This document shows positions 1-5,296 of a stretch of 7,054 bases of DNA, in pieces. The position numbers and the translations under genes were made by a program. This DNA comes from Ignatzschineria sp. (GTDB lineage: Bacteria; Pseudomonadota; Gammaproteobacteria; Cardiobacteriales; Wohlfahrtiimonadaceae). The stretch is taken from positions 1 through 7,054 of the forward strand of contig JASLEF010000104.1 in NCBI GenBank assembly GCA_030151245.1, read 5' to 3'. Below the pieces are notes generated by a model that saw nothing but the letters and a program-made list of their open reading frames with translations, did not search any database and was not told where the DNA came from. The stretch's first letter is position 1. The number at the start of each line of letters is the position of its first letter.

Positions 1-292
1 TTTCTTTAAATTCGCACAAAAAAACCTTTAACCACAGCTCAAGAGAATGCCTTAAATTAAAGACTATCGGATAAACAGCATTATCAATGGAAATATTATA
101 TTCTTCACTTCGGTCATCCTGCTTTAATTTTAAAAAAAATATCTCAGCTGCGGAATAAAAACCTTCTGCATGCTCCCTATTGTTAGATATTAACAATGAA
201 TTTCCCAAGGAAGCCCTAAAAGAACTTTCCCCCTCGAACTCCTTTTCTTGAAGTTCATTAAAATAATCTATCCCATTACTTTTTTCTGTCAT
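1..292 (-). CDS. Hypothetical protein, N-terminal part (runs off the left edge)
   Basis: An open frame starts at an ATG at 292-290 and stays open for 97 codons to the window edge, so the stop lies outside. An AAAGG-like ribosome site sits about 7-8 bases upstream. The visible protein begins MTEKSNGIDYFNELQEKEFE and has no signal peptide or clear membrane segment. It carries a hydrophobic helix with the pattern YPIVFNLRHSLELWLKVFL at about residues 73-91. I have an impression of similar 'LRHxxELxLK' helices in uncharacterised, mostly helical proteins, some of them HEPN-like, but the classic HEPN RxxxxH motif is not visible here and I do not assign a family. It follows a terminator and has its own candidate promoter, so it is probably a separate transcription unit from the upstream three-gene cassette. 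The coding call is fairly sure; the function is unknown. Confidence 0.65.
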   Translation of the reverse strand, partial: MTEKSNGIDYFNELQEKEFEGESSFRASLGNSLLISNNREHAEGFYSAAEIFFLKLKQDDRSEEYNISIDNAVYPIVFNLRHSLELWLKVFLCEFKE

Positions 293-366
293 GGACGTAC
301 CTTTTTCTAGAATATTTATCCAGCCTATCACTTTTCACATCAATCATTTAATTTGACTATTAAAGC

Positions 367-394
367 ATTATTACCCATCGGCATAACTTTTCAA
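367..394 (-). promoter_or_regulatory. Candidate sigma-70 promoter for the left-edge gene
   Basis: On the minus strand TTGAAA (394-389) is separated by 16 bases from AATAAT (372-367), each one mismatch from consensus. It lies downstream of the terminator at 415-441 and about 75 bases upstream of the ATG at 292. The region is AT-rich, so chance matches are possible. Confidence 0.35.
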
Positions 395-414
395 GCTTAG
401 GTTTGTTGGGGCGT

Positions 415-441
415 TAAAAAAGCCCACCGGAGTGGGCTTTT
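415..441 (-). terminator. Rho-independent terminator of the three-gene cassette
   Basis: A perfect 10-bp stem (418-427 with 432-441; core GCCCAC/GTGGGC) encloses a 4-base loop. On the minus strand it is followed by six T residues. It lies 20 bases after the stop codon of the membrane-protein gene at 461. A short T run on the other side could give weak plus-strand activity, but no plus-strand gene needs it. Confidence 0.85.
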
Positions 442-460
442 GCATTCAAAATTAATTTTT

Positions 461-943
461 TTATTTATTTTTGACGAAATTCTCGTAGTATTTTTCTTCG
501 AGATCATTTGATAAATAATGTAACTTAGTAAGAATGTCATAATGAATATTATGATCTAATTTTAAAGCATCAGCGTTAGCATTAGAATATTGATGGTTCA
601 TAGTTATCGACTGTTTAAATTCAGTAAACTTCCCCGTAGCCCCCTCAAATACAGGATGGCATGTCGATAAAAGCGTAAATTCATTACTAAACATTTCTAC
701 CAAAAACCTTAGATTAGTAAGCTTAAGTCCTTTTTCACCAGTTTCATCAGGAGCTAACGTAAACACGTCAGCTGATAAAATTCTAAGCTCTTTTGCAAGA
801 TTTAAAACAGAATCAACCTTTCCTCTAGCATCTTGAATTAGCTCTTTATTTTTATCTCTTTTTTGGGTTAAATGATGCACAAACCACCACCCTAAAATAA
901 TAAGTATTGCCGGCAATCCAATTTTTACTACATCAAGAATCAT
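461..943 (-). CDS. Small single-pass membrane protein, third gene of the GHKL/STAS-like cassette
   Basis: This 160-residue protein is not recognised. Residues about 3-23 form one strongly hydrophobic segment (ILDVVKIGLPAILIILGWW) followed at once by a basic stretch with HH, K, R, D and K residues. By the positive-inside rule the N-terminus is outside or in the membrane and the remaining ~135 residues are cytoplasmic. The soluble part is mixed-charge and probably helical, with no catalytic motif I can name. The ATG at 943 follows the STAS-like gene's TAG by 19 bases, with GGAG about 12 bases upstream, which is a loose ribosome site. The short gap and the shared terminator at 415-441 make it the last gene of the cassette. 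It could anchor the two soluble partners at the membrane or act as an effector; both are inference. Confidence 0.8.
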   Translation of the reverse strand: MILDVVKIGLPAILIILGWWFVHHLTQKRDKNKELIQDARGKVDSVLNLAKELRILSADVFTLAPDETGEKGLKLTNLRFLVEMFSNEFTLLSTCHPVFEGATGKFTEFKQSITMNHQYSNANADALKLDHNIHYDILTKLHYLSNDLEEKYYENFVKNK

Positions 944-962
944 ATTCTAATCAGGCTCCGTG

Positions 963-1337
963 CTATACGTTTTTTGTACTGCTTACTAGCTCATCTTGAG
1001 CCTCTTCGATGTATTTCCATATCTCCACTGAGTCTGTAGGGTGTTTGCTTTCTATTTCAAGTTTTTCCCTCAAAACAGATATATCAACCCCGCTTCTTAC
1101 CGCCCCACCAAACAACTCTTCCTTAAATGATGAGCCTAGCCCTATAGTACCAATTAAAGATACAATAACTTTTGAGATATTCTTGTCATTTAACTTAGGG
1201 ATTAAAAATTCATCCCGAAAGCGTTCACCACTATATTCACCATCTGAACGAAATCTACCACCAGCCCAAGGCGATAATTCAGTAGCAATTACTAATTTCA
1301 CAGTAGTATTCTCCATACGTATAATCTTACCATTCAC
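963..1337 (-). CDS. STAS-like DUF4325 domain protein
   Basis: This 124-residue protein matches the STAS-like DUF4325 family as I know it. The conserved SGERFR-x-x-x-L-x-P-L block lies at about residues 36-49, and a predicted strand leads into LGSSFKEELFGG at about 67-78. The sizes and spacing suit a whole single-domain member. STAS folds usually act as protein-interaction or switch modules, for example anti-anti-sigma factors, but DUF4325 members have no role I can cite. The chosen start is a GTG at 1337 that overlaps the upstream TGA (GTGA, 4 bases), which implies translational coupling to the GHKL gene. An ATG at 1316 (MENTTVKL) is an alternative; neither start has a strong Shine-Dalgarno site. 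The recurring pairing with a GHKL ATPase suggests the two proteins work together; that is inference. Confidence 0.85.
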   Translation of the reverse strand: MNGKIIRMENTTVKLVIATELSPWAGGRFRSDGEYSGERFRDEFLIPKLNDKNISKVIVSLIGTIGLGSSFKEELFGGAVRSGVDISVLREKLEIESKHPTDSVEIWKYIEEAQDELVSSTKNV

Positions 1338-2386
1338 AAATTAAAAGACCACAATACTATAGTGGATTTTGAACTCTTCTCAAACGCAGATAAAGTAGTC
1401 GATACTTCCTTATTCTGTGACTTTTTCTCGTATTCATAACCAGCGCTATGACTCAAAACAGTTAACCATCCATTATCCGAGTTATCCACGACCTTCATCA
1501 TATCATGAAATCCTTTTCCTCTATGTTTTTCTCCAGTTCTAGTAGATCGATACTGGATAGCCTGATCTAAAGCTTCAGCGTGCTGCTCACCAATAGTATT
1601 CAAGCTTAATATTTTATCAAGAAAACTTCGCTCCTCTACCTTTCGAATGAATGAATTATAAACCCCTATCCCAAGATCACAAATCGCCAATGATATTTTA
1701 TTTTCTGCTAAGTTGACGGTGTAAAATAAAGACCATTTATGGCTTGGGTGTCGCTCACTGAGCGTAATATTATCTATATCCTCATAAGCATGGTGTATTG
1801 TGTTAACAATTGCCTCCTTGATTCCTTCAAAGGTTATATCTAGATTTGGCAGTTTCTCATAAAGCTCAATAAGCCCAGGATGATCTTGCAAGTCATCGAC
1901 TTTATTTCCCTGCATAAATCCCCATTTAGTGACATGAGGAGAGCTTATCTTTCTTAAAGCTTTCTTGTTAAACCAATCAAACAGCCCAACATGTTTAAAT
2001 AATTGATATACCACAAGATCTTTTGGAGGAATCCATTGAATAAAAGATTTTATATGAGGATTATCTATAATTTTTTTCATCTCAGCCAAAAACCAAATAG
2101 TGCCACTTGGATATAGCGTTTTAGTGTTTTCAAAAATTATTTTTATTTTATTCCCCTCAAGGAGGTTTTTTTTGATGTCATCAATAAACTCTATTAAAGA
2201 ATTTCTGACACTGCCCTCCCGTTCAATTGAGAATACTTTTGGTGCATAAATCTCTACCTTTTTCCTATAATCAGGTATTTTTTTAGGATGCTTTACCTTC
2301 CAGTGACGAGAGTATCTTTTTACCTTCTTTCTAGTACGGTAACTCATTAGCTTAAGAGTTTTATTCCTATCTTTTATATACTTCAC
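1334..2386 (-). CDS. GHKL-superfamily ATP-binding protein with basic N-terminus and probable STAS-like segment
   Basis: The C-terminal half has the Bergerat-fold boxes of GHKL ATPases. An N-box-like helix EAIVNTIHHAYED lies at about residues 191-203, the G1 box DLGIGV at about 237-242, and a G2-type box with GEKHRGKGF at about 285-293. There is no phospho-acceptor histidine domain, so it is not an ordinary sensor kinase. Residues about 50-145 look like an alpha/beta STAS-type region often seen before such ATPase domains. The first ~45 residues are extremely rich in Lys and Arg, suggesting nucleic-acid or membrane-surface contact. I prefer a GTG start at 2386 (350 aa), because GAGG lies 7 bases upstream; a TTG at 2389 would leave only 4 bases. 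It is the first gene of the cassette and overlaps the DUF4325 gene. Its substrate and role are unknown. Confidence 0.85.
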   Translation of the reverse strand: MKYIKDRNKTLKLMSYRTRKKVKRYSRHWKVKHPKKIPDYRKKVEIYAPKVFSIEREGSVRNSLIEFIDDIKKNLLEGNKIKIIFENTKTLYPSGTIWFLAEMKKIIDNPHIKSFIQWIPPKDLVVYQLFKHVGLFDWFNKKALRKISSPHVTKWGFMQGNKVDDLQDHPGLIELYEKLPNLDITFEGIKEAIVNTIHHAYEDIDNITLSERHPSHKWSLFYTVNLAENKISLAICDLGIGVYNSFIRKVEERSFLDKILSLNTIGEQHAEALDQAIQYRSTRTGEKHRGKGFHDMMKVVDNSDNGWLTVLSHSAGYEYEKKSQNKEVSTTLSAFEKSSKSTIVLWSFNL

Positions 2387-2393
2387 CAATTAT

Positions 2394-2397
2394 CCTC
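2394..2397 (-). promoter_or_regulatory. Shine-Dalgarno site that decides the GHKL gene start
   Basis: GAGG on the minus strand lies 7 bases before the GTG at 2386 and only 4 before the in-frame TTG at 2389. This favours GTG as the start. Confidence 0.6.
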
Positions 2398-2427
2398 AAC
2401 AATCAAACACACATACAAAACTATTAC

Positions 2428-2470
2428 GAAATACTAAACCCTAATATCATAATACTTGGATTAGTATTTC
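2428..2470. repeat. Perfect 10-bp inverted repeat flanking the cassette -10 box (candidate operator)
   Basis: GAAATACTAA at 2428-2437 and its exact reverse complement TTAGTATTTC at 2461-2470 are separated by 23 bases. The centres are 33 bp apart, close to three helical turns. One arm lies in the promoter spacer next to the -35 box and the other near the expected transcription start. A partial third copy of the core, AATACT, lies at 2451-2456. Binding of a dimeric repressor to paired sites is an inference. Confidence 0.5.
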
Positions 2471-2476
2471 TTTCAA
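2449..2476 (-). promoter_or_regulatory. Candidate sigma-70 promoter of the three-gene cassette
   Basis: On the minus strand TTGAAA (2476-2471), a 16-base spacer and TATTAT (2454-2449) give 5/6 matches to both consensus boxes. The site lies between the terminator closing the tail module and the GHKL gene, leaving a leader of roughly 55 bases. It is the only intergenic space upstream of the cassette, so a promoter is expected here. Confidence 0.55.
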
Positions 2477-2544
2477 TTTTTAAAAGTCTTGTCCTTCTCC
2501 TTAAGGTGGCGCTCTCAATAATTTCACTTAGATAATTCTACATT

Positions 2545-2570
2545 AAAAAAGGGACTCCGAAGAATCCCTT
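2545..2570 (-). terminator. Rho-independent terminator closing the tail module
   Basis: On the minus strand AAGGGATTC-TTCG-GAGTCCCTT forms a 9-bp stem (one G-U pair) with a C(UUCG)G tetraloop, followed by six T residues. The wobble pair would be a mismatch in a plus-strand transcript, so the direction is clear. The stem overlaps the TAA stop of the frameshifted tail chaperone at 2571-2569. Confidence 0.9.
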
Positions 2571-3305
2571 ATTTTTCTGATATCGCCTCAAGATAAAGCG
2601 AATCGAGTATTTTTAAAGCCTGAATATCGTCTCTAGTTGCTTCAATGCTCATTACTCGAAAATAAGCATCTATTGAGTCATACGAGATTGGGTTAACTCC
2701 AAACCCACCACTACTACGAGCCTGATTTAAGTCGATAAACCATGTCCATACATGCTGATAGTAGAGAGGAATTTCAGGAATATCTATTAGATCTCCTACA
2801 TCACTATCAACCTGTTTGGCAGTAGCCGAAACCTGCTGAAAGAGAGTTTCTTTACTCTCCCCAACAGGTCTAAAATAGAACTCTATGCAGGATTTTGCTT
2901 CGCTTCTGAGTTCTTGTAAAAAAAACTATCGTCTGCCGCTTGAGCTGATACTTGCTCTCTCAAGAAGATGAAGTTTTCCATTAAAAGACGAATGTTCTTG
3001 GAGGTAGAAACGACCTTATTACCATCTAATTCAAAGCCGAGCGTGTTATCCTCTTCCTCAATGGTAAAGCCTTCAATTGCATCAATAATCACACAACAAA
3101 TATCAATATCTGCCTTAGTAGCTCGCTCGATACTCCCTGCCCCTTGATTTTTACGCTTAGTGACACGATCAATCTCTTTAAGGACTTCACTTGATTTAAC
3201 CGACTTGAGGAAGATCTTAGCATCCATCTCCTCACCACTTGGGTAATACGGTGTATAAGGCTTTGAGTCGCTAAGCTTATCTTTACTGTAATTCATTAAA
3301 TTCAT
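2569..3305 (-). CDS. Tail assembly chaperone, long -1 frameshift fusion (lambda GT-like)
   Basis: The first 129 codons are read in the frame of the ATG at 3305, then the ribosome slips back one base on T-TTT-TTT (2925-2919). Reading continues from TTA at 2919-2917 for 116 codons to the TAA at 2571-2569, giving 245 residues. The downstream frame has no ATG, GTG or TTG near its beginning, and a -1-frame TAG (2928-2926) abuts the slippery run, so it can only be reached by frameshifting. Its sequence has the look of second-half tail chaperones: IPLYYQHVWTWFIDLNQARS, then GGFGVNPISYDSIDAYFRVM and a final leucine-rich LKILDSLYLEA helix. Such fusions bind the tape-measure and tube proteins during tail assembly and are absent from the finished virion. 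A homopolymer sequencing error is the main alternative. No tape-measure gene follows inside the window. Confidence 0.8.
2877..2925 (-). promoter_or_regulatory. Programmed -1 frameshift signal: T8 slippery run plus downstream stem-loop
   Basis: The zero-frame codons AGT-TTT-TTT-TAC place the heptamer T TTT TTT (2925-2919) in exactly the X-XXY-YYZ register needed for tandem -1 slippage. Four bases downstream, AGAACTC (2914-2908) is the exact complement of GAGTTCT (2883-2877). This gives a 7-bp stem with a 24-base loop that also spans the zero-frame stop region. Inside the loop CCTGC (2891-2887) could pair with GCAGG at 2836-2832 as a pseudoknot, which is speculative. Confidence 0.7.
2883..3305 (-). 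CDS. Tail assembly chaperone, short form (lambda G-like)
   Basis: This 140-residue unshifted product begins MNLMNYSKDKLSDSKPYTPY and has no membrane segment. It is recognised as the short tail chaperone by position directly after the tail tube gene, by its size, and by the slippery T8 near its 3' end that leads into a start-less second frame. After the slip site it adds only 11 residues (YKNSEAKQNPA) before TAG. The ATG at 3305 has AGGAG 9 bases upstream (inside the previous gene's last codons) and an AAGG closer in; the ATG at 3296 is an alternative. In lambda the short form is made in large excess over the fusion and both are needed for tail assembly; the same stoichiometry here is inferred. 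Confidence 0.8.
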   Translation of the reverse strand: MNLMNYSKDKLSDSKPYTPYYPSGEEMDAKIFLKSVKSSEVLKEIDRVTKRKNQGAGSIERATKADIDICCVIIDAIEGFTIEEEDNTLGFELDGNKVVSTSKNIRLLMENFIFLREQVSAQAADDSFFYKNSEAKQNPA

Positions 3306-3309
3306 TGCC

Positions 3310-3771
3310 TTAATCTCCTAAACTTGCTGGAATTGTGATTTGCTCTGGACCTTCGTTAATGACGAGACTCATACTTGCTGTGACGATTCCTTTAAGTTGA
3401 AGTCCAAAGTTATGCGAATCTACATACGCAATAAATTCTTCGCCGCCACCTTCGTTGGACTCCCATCGCATATAGCGGTTATCGCCCTTTTCTGCTGCCT
3501 TTCGAACTGCCACATAGGCGCTATCCTCATCTGAGGAGTAAAGCATTGGAAGGGTTCCTGTGCTTTCACCAGGAAAGCCCTTTTTAGATTTTGGCTTGTC
3601 ATCACAAATTGTTGTTTCATCTGACTTATCAGCCGCTGCCACCTGAATATCTAATCCAGTCGCTCCGCATGCGATTTGGATAAGCTCTGAATCTTCCGGC
3701 TTATCTACTAGATTATTGCAAGTGGTTTTACTGATAAACAGTTTTGATTTTGCTACTAAAGTTGAACTCAT
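3310..3771 (-). CDS. Major tail tube protein
   Basis: This 153-residue protein (MSSTLVAKSKLFISKTTCNN...) is called as the tail tube subunit. It sits between a tail-terminator-like gene and the chaperone frameshift pair, has a typical size, and has a mixed beta-rich sequence ending in a hydrophobic strand and ITIPASLGD. Such proteins polymerise into the hexameric-ring tube through which DNA passes. The ATG at 3771 is preferred because AGGAG lies 5 bases upstream; an in-frame GTG at 3777 would add two residues but overlaps that ribosome site. Its own last codons supply AGGAG for the chaperone gene four bases downstream. Homology alone is not decisive by eye, so the call leans on gene order. Confidence 0.72.
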   Translation of the reverse strand: MSSTLVAKSKLFISKTTCNNLVDKPEDSELIQIACGATGLDIQVAAADKSDETTICDDKPKSKKGFPGESTGTLPMLYSSDEDSAYVAVRKAAEKGDNRYMRWESNEGGGEEFIAYVDSHNFGLQLKGIVTASMSLVINEGPEQITIPASLGD

Positions 3772-3776
3772 ATTCA

Positions 3777-3781
3777 CTCCT
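3777..3781 (-). promoter_or_regulatory. Shine-Dalgarno site that decides the tail tube start
   Basis: AGGAG on the minus strand lies 5 bases before the ATG at 3771 and overlaps both the previous gene's TAG (3782-3780) and the in-frame GTG at 3777. It excludes the GTG as a sensible start. Confidence 0.7.
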
Positions 3782-4169
3782 AAACTTTTCTATTAAACTT
3801 AAAATAAATTGATACTGCGGTCATATACTTACCACTTGATTTGATGCTTGGGGATACTTCTACTGGCTCGAATATCTCTGCGCCTTTGATCTTGTCGCCA
3901 ATGCTGAATAGATTTGAGAACTCTTCGACTAGCCGATCTGATCGTCTTGCTGATTCGCCCTCTTTCATGTAGAAATTCACTTGAAAGATTGCCTGATGCT
4001 CTTGATGAGTCATCGTGACAACATGGGGTTTAATCGGAAGCGTATAACACTCTAAATACTCGCCTTTACCTGAGTAATGCACGTTTTCATAACTCACGCT
4101 AAGATTATGTTTCTCAGCAAAATCACGAACTTTGATCTCGAAGGCTTGCTTGACATCACTTAAACTCAT
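3780..4169 (-). CDS. Tail terminator protein (DUF4128 / lambda gpU-like)
   Basis: This 129-residue protein fits the small tail-terminator family. An N-terminal helix (residues ~3-20, LSDVKQAFEIKVRDFAEKH) is followed by strands around 45-65 with a QVNFYMKEGES segment, a helix ARRSDRLVEEFSNLFSIGDK at ~73-92, and a final strand pair ending AVSIYFKFNRKV. This alpha/beta layout is that of DUF4128 and gpU-like proteins, which cap the growing tail tube and form the head-joining interface. The ATG at 4169 has GAGG 6 bases upstream and lies 14 bases inside the 3' end of the neck-protein gene, so translation is probably coupled. Position directly before the tube gene supports the call. Confidence 0.75.
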   Translation of the reverse strand: MSLSDVKQAFEIKVRDFAEKHNLSVSYENVHYSGKGEYLECYTLPIKPHVVTMTHQEHQAIFQVNFYMKEGESARRSDRLVEEFSNLFSIGDKIKGAEIFEPVEVSPSIKSSGKYMTAVSIYFKFNRKV

Positions 4170-4500
4170 TGATTACCTCTTGAATAGCTATGCGAGCGAA
4201 CCCTTTAGGCGCTTGCTTGGAATAACCGTCAATCGTTTTACCCGTTCCTTTTTTAGGAGGATTTGGATAAAGACCGAACTCCACAACTTTGGCATGAGGG
4301 GCGCTTGATACGACTTGGAATGAATAAGGATTCTCTTCGATTAAATCCCAAGAACCTTTCAATCCGCCTGCAGCTCCTCGATCAACTGGCACTTTCTGCT
4401 CAATCTTCGACTTTAAAAGCAAAGCCGCTTCTCTAACTTCACTTTCAACCTCTAAAAGGATTTCCTTTTTCGCCGCTTCAATCCTTTCTTTGATTCCCAT
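4156..4500 (-). CDS. HK97 gp10-like neck / tail-completion protein
   Basis: This 114-residue protein shows the recognisable core of the HK97 gp10-like family. A long N-terminal helix (~4-38) leads to KVPVDRGAAGGLKGSW (about residues 37-52), then SSAPHAKVVEFGLYPNPP (about 65-82), and a C-terminal segment GYSKQAPKGFARIAIQEVINEF. These proteins sit at the neck and take part in joining tail to head. The start ATG at 4500 shares one base with the previous stop (TAATG) and has a strong AAGGAGG at 4512-4506, five bases upstream. Expression is therefore likely high and also coupled. The family assignment is secure; the exact structural role in this phage is by analogy. Confidence 0.85.
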   Translation of the reverse strand: MGIKERIEAAKKEILLEVESEVREAALLLKSKIEQKVPVDRGAAGGLKGSWDLIEENPYSFQVVSSAPHAKVVEFGLYPNPPKKGTGKTIDGYSKQAPKGFARIAIQEVINEFK

Positions 4501-4856
4501 TAAACCCTCCTTACGTGAGCCTTATAGAGAACAATCGTTGATGCCGGCTGAATTGGATTAGGGTTCTCTACTTTCCACTCTTCGCCGTTAACAGTGACAA
4601 TAGAGCCTTCCGTTAATTGCAAAGAAGGCATTGCCAAAAGGATCTTATCGCCTGTTTCGATTAGATTGTTCTGATCACTATCGCGAAGATTAAAGTTAGT
4701 GATTACTGCAAACCCTTTTGTTTCAAGCTTTGTTGAACTTGATCCTATTTCAGGGTCGTAATCGCCTTCAATCTCTAAAATAGCGGAACATTCAACGCCA
4801 AACTCAGGGATTACATCGCTAACAATTGCGAGTATTTCGTCATAATCAAAAGTCAT
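4500..4856 (-). CDS. Probable head-closure / head-tail joining protein
   Basis: This 118-residue protein begins MTFDYDEILAIVSDVIPEFG and is not recognised by motif alone. The second half is beta-rich, with GDKILLAMPSL (about residues 68-78), a VTVNGEEWKVENPNPIQPAS block (about 87-106) and a closing VLYKAHVRRV strand. This pattern (gd..l, then nG..w.v, then vly...vR) is seen in small head-closure and stopper proteins that plug the portal-adaptor opening after DNA packaging. Position between the adaptor-like gene and the gp10-like gene is exactly where such a protein is expected. Its ATG at 4856 overlaps the upstream stop as ATGA, so translational coupling is likely. Confidence 0.65.
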   Translation of the reverse strand: MTFDYDEILAIVSDVIPEFGVECSAILEIEGDYDPEIGSSSTKLETKGFAVITNFNLRDSDQNNLIETGDKILLAMPSLQLTEGSIVTVNGEEWKVENPNPIQPASTIVLYKAHVRRV

Positions 4857-5257
4857 CGGTACACCTTGAAGCTAATTCCATTCGATTGAACAAGAAGCCC
4901 TTTAAGCATCTTAGTAATGCGGTCAATGCCATCTGAATAAGCAGAACCGCTATCAGGCGTGTAGTTAATTTCGATCACATCGACTTTTACCCGATCTTTA
5001 TCGCGAGTTTTACCGATAACAAGCTCATTCATCGCCGCAACTTCACAAGTCGCATTAACAAGCTGATTTGGAACTTCTCCGCTTTCTTTTGCTTTGAGGT
5101 TCAAATCGTTTTTAAACTCGAAATTGATGTCGATAAAGTCTGTTGCTGATACTAATCGTTGATTCTTCTGCTCATCACTAAGCATTGACCACATAAGAGC
5201 TGATTGGCGCTTCCCGTGATACTCATTTGCATAATCAAGCGTTGCGTAACTATCCAT
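4853..5257 (-). CDS. Head-tail adaptor, 'DnaT-like ssDNA-binding' family (connector)
   Basis: This 134-residue protein opens with SYATLDYANEYHGKR (about residues 3-17), then W23 and a helix LSDEQKNQRLVSATDFID (about 26-43). That is the signature opening of the small phage proteins annotated in databases as putative DnaT-like ssDNA-binding proteins. The domain is helical and the position, first gene of the neck block, matches head-tail adaptors that bind the portal. I regard a structural adaptor role as more likely than a replication role, because all neighbours are structural. The ATG at 5257 has AGGAG five bases upstream. A hairpin with a T tract at 5271-5291 lies just 14 bases before the start. 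Confidence 0.72.
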   Translation of the reverse strand: MDSYATLDYANEYHGKRQSALMWSMLSDEQKNQRLVSATDFIDINFEFKNDLNLKAKESGEVPNQLVNATCEVAAMNELVIGKTRDKDRVKVDVIEINYTPDSGSAYSDGIDRITKMLKGLLVQSNGISFKVYR

Positions 5258-5270
5258 ACTTTCTCCTAAG

Positions 5271-5291
5271 AAAAAGGGGCTGTTACGCCCC
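5271..5291 (-). terminator. Intergenic terminator-like hairpin after the fibre-like gene
   Basis: On the minus strand GGGGC (5291-5287), a 6-base loop and GCCCC (5280-5276) are followed by five T residues (5275-5271). The stem is only 5 bp but all G-C. It begins a few bases after the TAA at 5299-5297 and leaves no room for a promoter before the adaptor ATG at 5257. It is probably partial, or overridden by late antitermination. Confidence 0.6.
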
Positions 5292-5296
5292 GTTGT

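Noticed and set aside
293..460. Possible attachment site or small RNA in the gap left of the cassette
   Set aside because: Only a terminator and a candidate promoter are visible. There is no tRNA-like sequence, repeat partner or integrase in the window.
1009..1344. Plus-strand open frame of 111 codons
   Set aside because: It is antisense to the DUF4325 gene, whose minus-strand product has clear family motifs. It has no ribosome site and no similarity that I recognise.
2445..2505. Tiny minus-strand frame after a strong AAGGAGAAGG ribosome-like site, starting TTG near 2477
   Set aside because: It would give only about nine codons, overlapping the candidate promoter, and nothing supports translation.
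2499..2506. 8-bp palindrome CCTTAAGG upstream of the cassette promoter
   Set aside because: Too short and isolated to call an operator; expected by chance at this length.
2569..2917. Separate independent gene after the chaperone
   Set aside because: The frame has no usable start codon at its beginning; the first in-frame ATG comes about 90 codons in. Frameshift fusion explains the frame and its placement better.
3420..3620. Minus-strand 66-codon frame inside the tail tube gene
   Set aside because: It lies in a different frame wholly within the tube gene, with cysteine- and basic-rich low-sense content. The enclosing gene is supported by gene order and a strong ribosome site.
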